Notes under the pieces: model-generated
The model's database searches: none
What the model saw: the letters and a program-made list of their open reading frames with translations, nothing else
Told to the model about the DNA's origin: nothing
In this document: positions 10,899-22,383 of the stretch, piece after piece
Layout of the letters: each line of letters starts with the position of its first letter
Numbering within the stretch: position 1 is the first letter of the stretch
Translations under genes and position numbers: made by a program
Source of the DNA: Viola odorata
Lineage: Eukaryota; Streptophyta; Magnoliopsida; Malpighiales; Violaceae
DNA length: 64,000 nucleotides
Assembly (NCBI GenBank): GCA_963691705.1
Contig: OY829537.1
Span: 72,623,352-72,687,351 of the forward strand
Direction: 5' to 3'

Positions 10899-13800
10899 TC
10901 AATGTTGTCCTCGTGCGAGATGACAGTCATGTTCATCGCCTGATCGTCAATCAAATATACTTAAAATTTATCCTGATGCCTAATTGCACAGTTAAAATGT
11001 GTAAAGGGCAAGACAAGGTCGAACCATAGAGATTGAAGGATTAATATGTTAATAAAAATGTATGACAGGGAGAAAGTGCGACAGAGAAGGAACAAGTAAC
11101 ACAGGGGAGGGGTTTGTGTTGATTAGTGAACTAATCAACTGAGGATCAGGAGCTAACAAGACAAATAAGTAAAACTTCTTATCTAGGACATGAAATGAAA
11201 TCACAATCCAGGGCTAGATAACTAAACACAATCGGGGGCAAGAAAACAAGAAAAGTAATTAGAGAGATATAAATCAGATACGAAGGAATCTTAGCAAAAG
11301 GTATTCTCAGGTTGCTTTCTAGGTCGGTCAATCATTGGCACAAAAATATTCCAAACTTAAGTACAGACCTGCTATAGGGACCGTGTTTCCACACCGCATC
11401 CCCTACTTACCTTCTTAGATAAAAGCCACCCCCTGTTTCCACATATGAGGTGGCCTTGACATTCTGCCGTCCTCCCAGGCACGAATGCGGGGAGGCACTA
11501 CTCAGAACGCCCATGAAGGGGAGGTAAGACAGATCTAGGGCGCGATAGCTCAGCTTGTCAGACTCGTATCGCATACCCTAAATAACCATTTACCCCTAGA
11601 CAGAGGCCTCTCGCGCTACCTCCACTAGGTGTCTACTCTAACTCAAGGCTTCACATCAGTTATAACCAAGAGAATGACAGTACTCATATAGAAATATCAA
11701 CAGTTGATCAGGCCCTTAACATTACTAAATGAGCATGGGATTAAAACGGTAAACAATCATATGTCACAAAAGAATATATTAAGCATGCATTAGGCCTCCT
11801 AACCGAACCCTACAACCCTCGAAACACCCTTTACTAAGAAGATGGAACTTAGCTACTCATAATAGAATATGAATAGTGGATGATAATAAACATACAATAA
11901 ATAAAAGAGAAGGGTTAGAAGAAACCGAAAAGATGAAATAATATTAATCAAAAGCTTCCTCTTTACAAACTTGGCGGCTGCTCCAAAATGCTAAGAGGAG
12001 ATGATCCCCAGAAATTAGGGTAAAAGAGAGTGATGTATTAATGTCCTAGGTCAGTTGTTTTTACACAAAACCCTAAAACTTAGCTTATATAGGCTAAAAC
12101 TAGCTAGGGGACAAAAACAGCTAAGGGGAAGGAGGATGAATGGGGGTGTGACAGCACATGTCCTTCAGGGGAATATCCTGGAATCCTGACGCGCCTGATA
12201 GCTTCTGGAAGTGCACGGAATCCCATGCGGATCTTTGAAGATGCTTCTCTTTGGTTTCGATTGAGAGAAGATGCAGATTTGTCGCGGGCGAGAGACTGCT
12301 CACTGGTCTGGTTCGCGTCGAGGCCTCGACAACAATCTGGACTTCTAGGCCTTGAAGCGGGAAATCCTCAGGAATACTCCAAAAATGCTTCTTTTTTATC
12401 TTTTCCTTCTATTGACTCTGATCTGCAATAAAGATAGAAATAAGGATCAATTGGCAGAATTAAGCCCTCGAAAGGGATAGAAAAGAAGGTAAAATCATGC
12501 CCATGAGACATGCTATCATCGCCCCGTATTCTTCGTTAGTCATGTTTTGAAAGACGCCGAGCTACGATACGCTCGCATTGAAAAAATAGCATTTGCATTA
12601 GTACAGGCAACGCGGAAAATGGACCGGTACTTTCAAGCCCACCCAATCATCGTGCTTACAAATCAACCTTTGAAAAGGATTTTCATGAAACCTGAGTCTT
12701 CAAGAAGGATGCTAATTTGGGCCATTGAACTTGAGCAATACGGATTACAGTATAAGGCCCGACCATCTATAAAAGCTCAAGCGCTAGAAGACTTCATAGC
12801 AGAATGCATGTTTACACAAGATCCATTGACGGACCTACCAGAAGATGAAAAGGATGACTTGGATCTTCCGTTCCTGGAAACTTACACTGACCTATGGGTT
12901 ATCCATATGGACGGAGCCAAGAATCAAGAACTAGCCGGAGTTGGAATTTTTATGACCGGGCCACACGGCATACAGATACGATATGTCATCCGAATCTTAC
13001 AACCGTTATCTAACAACGCGGCAGAATATGAGGCGTTGCTAGTTGGGCTCGGAATAGGAAGAAGTTTCTCCACCAAAGCCATACATGACACTGAAATGAT
13101 GGGAGACTTGTGACTAAAGATATGTGGAGATTCCAAATTGATAATAGACCAAGTCTTGGGAAACTCTTAAGCCAGAGAACCCATCATGGTTCAATATCTC
13201 TCTAAAGTGAAATGCGAGTTGCTGGAAATAAAGAAAAGTGGCATGCAGGTCAGCTTTGAGCATATCCCTCGAGAGGATAACGCCGAGGCAGACAACCTCG
13301 CCAAAATTGCAGCAAACCCAGAAGCGTCCATACCTAAGGGCGTGTATTATGGAGAAGTATCCATACCTTCTTTCATGGAAGAACAAGTGTCGCTTTGCGT
13401 CGAAGAAATTAAAAATGATTGGCGAATCCCCGTAATAAAATACTTGAAGCACGACGAGTTACCTGCAGATAACGCCGAAAAGAGAAAATTCTTAAAACAA
13501 GCGGTACGATGCACATATTATGACGGAGAACTGATTCGGAGGTGCTTCTCTCATTCAGCCGCTAGGTGCATAACGGAGCAAGAAGGCCTTCACACTTTGC
13601 GAGAAATCCACGAAGGGATATGCGGCATGCATGTGTCTGGCGGCACTATGGCTACACAGGTTTTTCGGACGGGATTCTATTGGCCTACCATTCGTAGGGA
13701 CTGCGATACCTTCGTACGAACTTGTCAGAGATGTCAGAAATTTGCTAAGATCCCCCGACGACCTGCCACGGAAATTTCCGAGATTGTTGCTCCTTGCCCG

Positions 13801-14655
13801 TTTGCTAAATAGGGGATCGATATTTTAGGCTCGTTTCTAAAAGCCAGGTCTCAGCTAAAATTTATGGTCGTGGCAGTGGACTACTTCACGGAATGGGCAG
13901 AAGCGGAAGCAGTAGCTAACATCACGACGGAAAATATTTGGCGCTTCTTTAAACACCAAGTCATTATGTGATTCGGTGTACCTCGCGTATTAGTCAGCGA
14001 TAACGGAACACAATTTACGAGTCAGTTTTTTAAAGATCAATTCGTGGAATTTTAGATCGAAAAAAGGTTCTCTTCCGTAGCACATCCGCAGACTAATGGT
14101 CAAGCGGATGTAACCAATCGCAGCATCCTTAGCGGCATCAAGAAGAACTTGGAAGGCTCTAAAAAGAAATGGGCAGATGAGCTACCGTACGTGATGTGGG
14201 CATATCGCATGACCGTCAAAACCAGCACAGGAGAAACTCCCTTCGCCTTAGCTTTCGGCACAGAGGTAGTCATGCCAGTAGAGATTGGCACCTTGAGCTT
14301 GAGGGTGGCATACTTCAAAGAAGAGATAAATGAAGAGAGGTTACGGGCTAACCTAGACGCGTTGCCAGAGTTACAAGAGGAAACTCTTCTGAAAATGCTG
14401 CATTATAAGAGAAAAATGGCACGTTATCACAATAGACGAGTCAGAGAGTGACTACTCAAAGTAGGAGATCTAGTGCTCAGGGATAAACGAGCGGCTGGAC
14501 AACGCATGGGGAAACTCAGTCCAAATTGGGACGGCCTGTACCGCGTTACCCGCGTTATCGGAAAGGGAGCATATCACTTGGAAACACTTGACGATACTCT
14601 CTTACCAAATTCTTGGAACATAGCTCGTTTGAAATTATATCATGCTAGAGTCTGA
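10899..14655 (+). pseudogene. Element B: pol remnant (RNase H, second RNase H, integrase), split by S2
   Basis: Plus-strand pol of a relative of A. The first piece (10899-10940) encodes VLVRDDSHVHR and resumes at 12524 with PVFFVSHVLKDAELRYARIEK once solo LTR S2 and its TCGCC duplication are ignored. The second RNase H (VIHMDGAKN, NNAAEYEALL, EDNAEADNLAK) and integrase (CQRCQKF, IDILG, VSDNGTQF) follow, ending with NSWNIARLKLYHARV at 14655. Stops include TGA (13111), TAA (near 13168), TAG (near 13810), TGA after VIM (near 13970), TAG (near 14053) and TGA (14449). The integrase catalytic glutamate reads aspartate (NGQADVTN). Upstream gag and most of the RT are displaced off the left of the window by insertion of A. 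Confidence 0.85.
10941..12518 (-). mobile_element. Solo LTR S2 inserted in the pol of element B
   Basis: A 1578-bp copy of the S1 family, beginning TGATCGTCAATC and ending GCTATCA. A perfect 5-bp duplication TCGCC flanks it (10936-10940 and 12519-12523). Removing the insert and one TCGCC joins B RNase H codons in frame. On the minus strand it has a CCTATATAAGCTA TATA box at 12081-12093 and a GGTTCGACC motif near the 3' end. No internal region is present, so it arose by LTR-LTR recombination. Confidence 0.9.
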
Positions 14656-14756
14656 TATTCCCTCTATGTGGTAATATTAATAACATGCTTTAACTAGCGA
14701 ATTGAGAATATTTCTTGTGCACTTTGTGGTTGATAACGTGCAGATAATGAAGGGTG

Positions 14757-15165
14757 CCAGGAGTGAAAATCCTATCCTTGTCACAACCACTCCTGATCAG
14801 ACGTCTCACTAAGACGAGGCACGCCCTGGCATACGTAAAGATTCAACGCCGGGAGTGAAAATCCTATCCTTGTGACAACCATGCTAATACAGACGGCTCA
14901 CTAAGACGAGGCACGCCCTAGTACCCCTGGGAGTGAAAATCTTATCCTTGTGACAACCGTGCTAATACAGACGGCTCATTAAGACGAGGCACGCCCCATG
15001 GAAATGAAGACTCCACCCTGGAAGTAAAAATCCTATCCTTGTGGCAACCGTACTAATACAGACGGCACACTCCAGGGATGCGAGAAATCAACGCCTGGAA
15101 GTGAAAATCCTATCCTTGTGACAACCGCTCCTAATCAGACGGCTCACTAAGACGAGGCACGCTCC
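14757..15165. repeat. Tandem array in the 3' region of element B
   Basis: Five degenerate copies of a 74-93-bp unit with the core GTGAAAATCCTATCCTTGTG and a CACTAAGACGAGGCACGCCC block. Copies start near 14762, 14853, 14932, 15024 and 15098. It is homologous, in opposite orientation, to 4026-4470 of element A, and in both elements it begins about 100 bp or less after the integrase end. Confidence 0.85.
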
Positions 15166-15261
15166 AGGTCGATCGTTGATACTTGAAACAACAACGGATA
15201 TCCCAGCCAGTAACTGGATGGCAAATACCCGGTGAAGTGGAGATGGATAGATATCCCTATG

Positions 15262-15450
15262 ACAAAAGCAATGCCCCGGCAAGCCCGGATCCAACGAGCT
15301 TGGAGGTAAAGTAACATAAAGTAATGCCCCGGCGAGCCCGAATTCATCAGAGTCGAACAACAAAGTAATGTCTCGAAGTAATGCCCCGACTTTGTTGAAT
15401 GATAAAGTAATGCCCTGGCAACGCCGGATTCAGCGAGGTTGAATGATCCC
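15262..15450. repeat. Second tandem array, AAGTAATGCCCCGGC unit
   Basis: About four copies of a 45-60-bp unit with the core AAGTAATGCCCCGGC-AGCCCGGAT. It directly follows the first array. I see no counterpart in the retained part of element A. Confidence 0.7.
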
Positions 15451-15580
15451 CCTAGCAACAAAGGGTGGCGTTAATGTGACCCCCCTAGCAACAAAGGGCG
15501 ACGCTAATCTATCCTCCCTAGCAACATCAAAGGGATGACGTTAATCTATCCTCCATAACAACGCCAAAGGGATGGCGTTA
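15448..15580. repeat. Third tandem array, CCTAGCAACA-AAAGGG-GGCGTTAAT unit
   Basis: Four copies of a 35-47-bp unit with the core CCCTAGCAACAAAGGG and the tail GGCGTTAAT or GACGTTAAT. The GCGTTA tail motif recurs upstream of the antisense gene at 19035-19215. Confidence 0.7.
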
Positions 15581-16260
15581 AAGGAGCGTCGGTTGTACGG
15601 TATGCAGAAATCAATTCCTAGTTCTCGCTAAAGAGAAAGGCAAGGACAGATATTGCGAAGAAACCTACCTCAGCAAACACTATATGATTTCGTGAAAATA
15701 TCTATTTCCAACCAAGTGTTGATAGTTAAAAAAGAGAGGCCCTTCTCCGGGATATATACGTAAATGCATCAAATTGTTATATCCCTCTCAAAAGGAGACG
15801 ATATCAAGGCTCATTATTATATGGTTCATGAAAGAGGTCCATATATCGCAATGTGTATTCACTATGGTGAATTTATGGTCAACATAGAGGCTTGTCCACT
15901 GGAATATCCTCTCTTAGTGACATGTCTTCAAAAGGATATTATCTTATCATATCTGCGTATCTTCAAAGTCAGACATATTTTAACATCTCCGTGTGCGACG
16001 TGTTATCTCGAAACTATATCACTAAAGCCACAACGATTAATTCTTCGAATAAGGTATGATGATTATAATATTTTGATCTTAATAATGTTGCTAATTATAT
16101 TGTGACAGAAGCACCGCGGAATAAGATTAACAAGTGAAATTTTGAGAAAATGGGGCAGCAACTGTCAGGGCAATCTTGACATTGCCAATATTACAAAACA
16201 TCCGCAAGGGATGGGCAAAAGGCGTGCTAATAACAAAAAACAAGAATTGAAACATAACGC
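15581..16260. other. Spacer between the arrays and the antisense genes
   Basis: AT-rich. An open frame at 15764-16105 (113 codons, plus) has no recognised domain and is not supported as a gene. No LTR-like end is visible. Confidence 0.4.
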
Positions 16261-18592
16261 TTATGAAGGAGTTGTCACATCATCTCTCTCCTGCTCCGGG
16301 ACCCTATCCTTATGGAAATCCTTGTCGGTTACATTCTGGGCCTTCTCCAAGTAATACTGAGAAAGGTCGTTAACTCGGAGGGCTTATGTCCCGTAAAATT
16401 TCATGAAAGCATCCGTCATAAGTCCCGCTCCCTCCCGCATATACCAATGGCACTTCTCTGCAGAAAGATTGAGCTCTGCGGACAACTCCGTGTTTTTACG
16501 CCTTTCCGCCTCTAGCTCGGCGTTAAGGGTAATGTTTCTAGCCTCTTCTTTAGAAAGATGTGTATTTAGAGCGGCCCCTTTCTGTTTCTCATTGTCCAGC
16601 GCGAGCTTGGCATCTTCTGTTTCCTTCCTGGCAGCTGCCACAGCGTCTAATAGTCCTTGACGCTCATTCATCAACTTGTCTATTTCTCCTTGTTTCTCTG
16701 CTGTCATCTTCGCGTTATCCTCATCCCAATAATGAAGATTGCAAAACGAAGAAAATAGCCGAGAACGGATGAAATTTATGCGCTCTTGACGATTCTTGGC
16801 CAAAAACACATCTCTTTCTCCTCGATGTGACATTACGCGAGACGCCAAAAGAGATGAAGAGGTGAGGGCATTGTCATCACCCTCAGTCCCTGAAATTTGG
16901 AAGGCTTCCTCACGAAGGGCACCCAAATTAATTTGGTGGGTGACAGGCCCAGAAGGAGCGAACGTACTTAGACTGACCATCAAACCGGAAGCAGCGTTGT
17001 CCCTTCCCTCAGGAGGGGGAGACACAGGAACAAAAAACAAAGTAGCAGGAGAAGGAGGGCGACTAGAGGAACCTCCCAGTTCATGTACAAAAGTCTCAGT
17101 CGCAGCGAACGCTTCAAAATCAGGGCCCATCATATCTGAGTGAAAGCCCATAGGGATAGAGGAAGAATGAAGAGGAGAGGACTCGGCAAAAGGGTGAAAA
17201 TCGCCATCAACGTTAGTACCCCGAGATGATTCAGGAAGCGGAGCGCCTTCCACAGAAGCTCTTGGGGAAGAGTTAACACTGGACGACGTCTGACCGGCCG
17301 GGCTACTCTGAAAGTCATGACGGGCCTTCTTTTTACGGTTCTCGAGAAAATTGGCAAAGGTCATATTCTCGTTAGGAAGGGAACGAGCGAAAGCAGTACT
17401 GATTTCCTAAAGGAACAAAAACACACTAAGAAGACAGCGAGGGAATAGAGAAAAATGATAAAGACAATGAGTGAAAGTACCTGAGTAGATGTAGAAACTA
17501 GAGGAATTCCTGTGAGAACTGTATCAGCAACTGTCACCTCTAAGGGAGTAGCACCCTAAGAAAGAGTAGAACGTACGCCGCCTATGTTTCTATTTCTCTT
17601 TTTCCTCACAACACATACTCGTGAGGAAGACGCTTGAGCAGTGTCAAGAGTAACAACAGCCTCCTGAGAAGATGGTGGGACCAAATTAACAGTAGCAGCC
17701 CCTCCTTTAGAAGGTGCAACAGCGGTAGCAGCGGCGGCGGCAGCAACGGCTTTTTCTGTTTGCTTTTGGGCCCTTCTCTTTTTTCTTCTTATATATTCTG
17801 GTTCCCAACCGGGCGGAGGCACTGCATATTCACGAAATAACATCAGTGTTAGTACTTCTCTGAAATGTAAAGAAAGTGGGTTAAATACTCACCAACTTTA
17901 CACGTTTTAATATCCACCCCATTGGCCACATCACGGGTATCGACACTAAATTCCAGTTGGAGTAGTTTCTGTAGCCAGTCGTCCTCTAGAGAAGAAAGTG
18001 GTTTTCTACTACCCCAGGCGTCATCCTTAATCTCATGATTAAAACCCGTCCTCCACCAGGGACCGGGTAGATCGACAACAAAAAATCCCTCTTTCCAACC
18101 GGCAATGGAAGACTCGAGGTGCATGAGTTTCCAGGTGAACGGTTTTAAGGACTCATTGTCATAATGGGGTGTTATTGCTATTACCCCTCTACGGGAATAC
18201 AGTTGAAAAAGATTTTGAAGCAACAAAATAGAAGGAGACTCAATTCCTTTAAATCTACATAATGCTATGAAAGCATAGATAACGCAGAACGCGTTGGGAC
18301 TCAATTGGGCAAGGTTCAAGTCAAATTGAGTTAGCAATTGTTCTACTAATAGGTCGAGAGGAAGCTGAAACCCATAGTTGAACATTTTGGCATACAATAT
18401 CCTACTGTTATCGGGTAATTCGCTGTTAAAGCGAAAAGACTCAGAAGTAACCCGAATCAAGCAACCAGCAGGAAATCGTGCATTGAATTCATCTAACCCC
18501 TGTTGGAGCATGGGCAAAGAATAAAGAGAAGTTGGGGTGTTTTCAATCTTTTCTTCCCCAATGGCTTTTTTAGAACGACGAGTTTTTGCCAT
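16261..18592 (-). pseudogene. Antisense accessory gene 1 of element B
   Basis: Three exons by GT-AG signals: 17893-18592, 17481-17857 and 16261-17406. The frame closes across both junctions (phase 1, then phase 0), giving about 740 codons. The N-terminal 230 residues (MAKTRRSKKAIGEEK...) contain the GFQLPLD, QLSPNAFCVIYAF and GWKEGFFVVDLPG blocks, which resemble the plant putative gypsy-type transposon family (Pfam Transposase_28-like). Then come an alanine-rich basic segment, a serine/proline linker and a C-terminal coiled coil. Two nonsense codons interrupt it: TAG in exon 2 and TAA near 16385. It is transcribed against pol. A TATA box lies at 18763-18775. Antisense accessory ORFs downstream of pol are known in Tat-lineage elements, but their function is unknown. 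Confidence 0.75.
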
Positions 18593-18762
18593 GATTAAAC
18601 ACAGATAAGAAATTAGAAAGAGAAAAAGAAATAAGTGTACCTTCGTCAAGAAATGCCAAGAATCCCAGACAAAGCAGAAGGAGTAATGTAAGTTACTTTC
18701 GGAGATGGTGTTGTGTAGGAAAAGAGATAAAAAAGAAAGAAAAGAGGAGGCGCGGAGAATGT

Positions 18763-18775
18763 TATATATAACCCT
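18763..18775 (-). promoter_or_regulatory. TATA box of antisense gene 1
   Basis: GGGTTATATATAACA on the minus strand, about 175 nt before the ATG at 18592, followed by a CT-rich leader typical of plant 5' untranslated regions. It suggests the antisense gene has its own promoter. Confidence 0.6.
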
Positions 18776-19319
18776 AAAGGGTTTAAGAGAAGCGACCAGT
18801 GGGCAATCGACACATGGCAGGGTGGCATGTTAGAAAGACACGACATGCGCTAAGGATGTAACCTTTGAAAAGGGAAAGACATTTCAGTTCTTGTTACTCC
18901 GTAGGGGGCGCTTGCTTCAAAAGTCTCCCAAAAGGAAAGACACGTGTCCTTTCTCATCATGACTTCTTCAATCACATTAATGAGGGGATCTCTAGCATTT
19001 AATGCTCTGAAAAGCAGCACCAGCTTTCAGCACGTGATCTCTGAGAAAGTTCGAGATAACGCCAACGATAACGCTATAAGAGCGAATAGGCGTTAATAGA
19101 CATGATCAGCGTTAACAACAAAATAAACCAAGACTCGTGTTCTACAAGAAGAAAATAACGATTTCGCAGCATACGCGTTATTACAAATAAATAGCGTTAA
19201 GTGGTTTTACGTTACAACCTTTGAAAAAATAGAGGAAAAACAAGCGAGGATTAAATCAAGCTTGAGACAAAGATCTATAAGTCCCTGGTGGCATTTGGAT
19301 CATCCGATAAGGGGAATCG
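18776..19319. other. Upstream region of antisense gene 1 with clustered CGTTA motifs
   Basis: No ORF. Between 19035 and 19215 about eight copies of CGTTA or its complement TAACG occur on both strands (for example GATAACGCC, GGCGTTAAT, AGCGTTAAC, AGCGTTAAG). This region also contains the 3' flank of antisense gene 2. Confidence 0.5.
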
Positions 19320-21377
19320 TCAAGCGTCATTGCTATCACCTGCGTCTTCCTCCTCTGAAGAAAGTTGACCTTCTTTACTTCCATCAATCTTATCCATCAT
19401 TGCAGAGGTATAATTGGCAATCTTAGCTGGATCGAAAGAACTACTCTTATGATAATCTACAAAACCAGAGTTAAAGGCCTGCATGGCCTTCTTCTTCCAC
19501 CACTCTATCTTTAACAGAACCCTGGCAAGCTCCTCGTCTCGAGCTAGTATTTCTTCATGAAGAAGAAAGTTCTTCTTCCTTTCTGTCACTAACTCTGCCT
19601 CCAAAACCTCGACTTTTGCTTTCCCTTTGGATTTTTCTCTACTCAACTCCTTTTGCGTTTCATTTTGGAGTTGCGTTATAAATTTTACTTGCCTTAACGC
19701 TCGGTCAAGTTGTGCCTTTTGAACACACATCCCGTTGGAAAAATCCTGCACTTGGTTGTCATAAGCCTCGATAGCATAGTACAGATAGCGGAAGGCGTCT
19801 AAAGAATCATTCATAACGCGCGCATATCGAGCCTTTTGAGAAAGTTGTAGAAACTTTTCTCTTTCTTCAGAAAGGCTCATCATCTTGCCTATCAAAGATG
19901 GCATTAATTCATCTCCTGAGAAAGGATCTGACACCCCTACGGCACGAAGACCATCGATTCCAAGCCCTGCCAAATTTAGACGATAGGACGGGATCCCCTT
20001 AGGGCCTTGAGAAGAAAGGTTAACTATTAAGGCTGGAGAAGAAGCTATATCACCTGCTCCAGTAACAGAAGTGAAAAACAACCATTGAGGGGCCTTGGGC
20101 GACGACTCAGAAAACGGACTCACATGGGAAGTCGTTGTCGCCACGTCTGGAATGCAACAAGAAATAGGAGAGTCAGGGGCGTTAACCGGCGGAAGTGAAT
20201 CTACCGCCGACGGAACTTCAGTAGCAGTTGGAGGAACGACAGTTGACGCCTCAGCAACCTTGGTCATTTGAGAAGTACTTGCCACAGTAGGAATACCAGC
20301 CCTCACGATAGGGACCTCGTCAGCATTTCTAGAAGAAATCTTAGCAGTTTGCCCATCTTTCTCTACTCTGAGTTTCTTTCGATGAGTTGGGGAAGCATGA
20401 CGAAGATCTATTTTAGTATCCATATCCTCGCTATCGCTGTCAATTATCCTAGTTATGGGTGGGCCCAAATTTACTCCTTTGCCCCGAACTGGTAACCAAT
20501 TTTCGAGAAAATGAGAGGCTTGAGCAGAAATACCCCGCCCTCTTCCGGCGACTGTCTTTATTTTCCTCTTCTTCAACGGGACATTCTGATGACTAGAACC
20601 CCCAGATGGTGGAGAAGCTGGCGGCGTTTGGAGCGGCACCACGTTCAAGGGAGTGGTATTCCCTCTGAATGATTGACCCTCAATGTTTTCTGCCAATAAA
20701 CTATGTTAGAACAACAAGCAAATCAAAGCGATAACGCAAAAAGAGAAAAACTCACCCGTAACGCACTCACCCAGATGCCTGTACAAAGCGAACTCCCGAA
20801 TACAGAAGGACGTATCTATCTCTAACAGGGCGTTAGCCTGAGCCAACTCGTCTCTAGACAACACTACTGGTTTTACCCAGACAGCACTAGTAATCTCCCG
20901 ATTAAAACCCCCACGCCACAAACGGGAAGGCAGTTCGATAATGAAGAAACCGCTTTTCCAATCAGCCACAGTCTCCTCAAAGCCCTGAAACTTCTACCAA
21001 AATGACTGCACGAACGTGTCATCCCACCTCGGGGTAATATCGACCAAACAATTATGACAATTTAAGCTAAAGAATTTATAGAATAAACCGACGGACGGAG
21101 TAAAGATGCCCTTCATCTCGCAAGCACGAAGAAAGGCATAAATTCCACACCAGGAGGAAGGAGTTATTTGGGCTGGATTAATATCATATCGGCGCAACAA
21201 TTTCTCTACAGAAGTATGAACTGGGAAACGAAAGCCATAAAGGAACATCTTAAAGTAAACCATTCTATAGTTTCTCCATAATGGATCATGAAGCCGCAGA
21301 CCATCCTCAGGAACGATAACGGAATAACCAGGGGGAAAAGAGATACCATGACTCTCTAATTCAGCCTTCAAAACCAT
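19320..21377 (-). pseudogene. Antisense accessory gene 2 (paralog of gene 1)
   Basis: Two exons, 20756-21377 and 19320-20689, joined by a phase-1 GT-AG intron, about 664 codons. The N-terminal domain (YFKMFLYGFRFPV, ITPSSWCGIYAFLRA, DWKSGFFIIELPS) aligns with the same region of gene 1 (YAKMFNYGFQLPL, LSPNAFCVIYAF, GWKEGFFVVDLPG). The linker and C-terminal coiled coil also align (LFFT, NLAGLGIDGLRAVGVSDP, SLSEEREKFL). An acidic tail, LSSEEEDAGDSNDA, ends the protein. One TAG lies in exon 1 (after QSFW, near 20996). Otherwise it is open, so this copy is younger or better preserved than gene 1. The function is unknown. It shares orientation with genes 1, 3 and 4. Confidence 0.7.
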
Positions 21378-21966
21378 TTCACAAGAAAAATACTAGGTGT
21401 TTTATCGACTTCTAGATCTAAAGGCCTCTAAAAACCCCTGTGAGCTCTAGTCCTACGCATAATGAACTAGCGAAAAGAAAATCTGAAGAAGATGGAGTGA
21501 AATACCTTGAAAGGAAAGAATCATAGACGAGTCAGCGGTGGACGGCGGACGAGCAAGAAATTCTTCGTGATAAAGCAGAAGGAAAAGGAAAAAGGAAATT
21601 TGAAATGAGGGCAAAAAGAGTAAGGAAGAGAAAGTAGTCTCCTCTTAAAGGACTAAGTGCCACCACATTAATTAAGCAGCCAATCATATGAAGACGCGTG
21701 TAGAAGGGAAGTAGCCACGTGGAATCATATTAAAGAAGAATTTAAGACCAAGCAGTTACTCGTCACGACTTTTCGAGGGGCGGTTACTTGTGACCGAGTC
21801 AGACAGTTACAGAACAGTTACATCAAAATGACTAACACGTTCGCGTTAGGTATTAAAGAAAATCGAGAGAAAACACAAAAACGGTAACAAAGGATAATTG
21901 CAAATAATTCATAAATCCATACGGCATCTATAAGGCACATAACACACAAAGTCAGTCCTCATCAAG
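21378..21966. other. Intergenic spacer between antisense genes 2 and 3
   Basis: AT- and purine-rich, probably the promoter of antisense gene 2. No clear TATATA box was found. No ORF is supported. Confidence 0.35.
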
Positions 21967-22383
21967 CTAGTAAGAAGGCCAGTAGAAATCATCTCCGTCC
22001 GAAGACGGCAGCTCCGCGTCAAGAAAAGGAAAAGGATCGTCAACCTTTTTCTCTTTGCCTCTCTCTATCCAAGGACCCTCTGAAGCCCCTTTCACCTTTG
22101 GTGGAATCGTACCCGAATTCCCCTTGACGGTAGAGGCCGTAATTTCAGAACCGATGTCACCAATAGAATCTCTTTCCAAGAAATGACTAATGTGAGGAAA
22201 TAGTTCATCACCCTTCCGTACAGAAGGGACGTAGAAGTCAGAAGACATGTTGACAGTCTCGGAGGTCTTCTTCTTCGACCTCTTATGATGAGAGAACCAC
22301 CTTTTTAGGCACGGGGCAGAAGGATCGTCAGAATCTGGAGAAGTCGGAGGAGTTGGTGGGGAGTCACGTTCGGCAGCATCCAT
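21967..22383 (-). CDS. Antisense small gene 3, unknown
   Basis: An uninterrupted 138-codon frame from the ATG at 22383. The protein begins acidic and proline-rich (SPPTPPTSPDSDDPSAP), then has a basic stretch KRWFSHHKRSKKK that could be a nuclear localisation signal, and ends in an acidic DGDDFYWPSY tail. I recognise no family. It follows the same direction and spacing as antisense genes 1, 2 and 4. A CTATTTAATG TATA-like box lies near 22475 on the minus strand. It is kept as a gene because of position and openness. It could be a host gene or a chance ORF. Confidence 0.4.
   Translation of the reverse strand: MDAAERDSPPTPPTSPDSDDPSAPCLKRWFSHHKRSKKKTSETVNMSSDFYVPSVRKGDELFPHISHFLERDSIGDIGSEITASTVKGNSGTIPPKVKGASEGPWIERGKEKKVDDPFPFLDAELPSSDGDDFYWPSY

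Noticed and set aside
15764..16105. 113-codon plus-strand ORF as a gene
   Set aside because: No domain, no promoter signal and no counterpart in element A.
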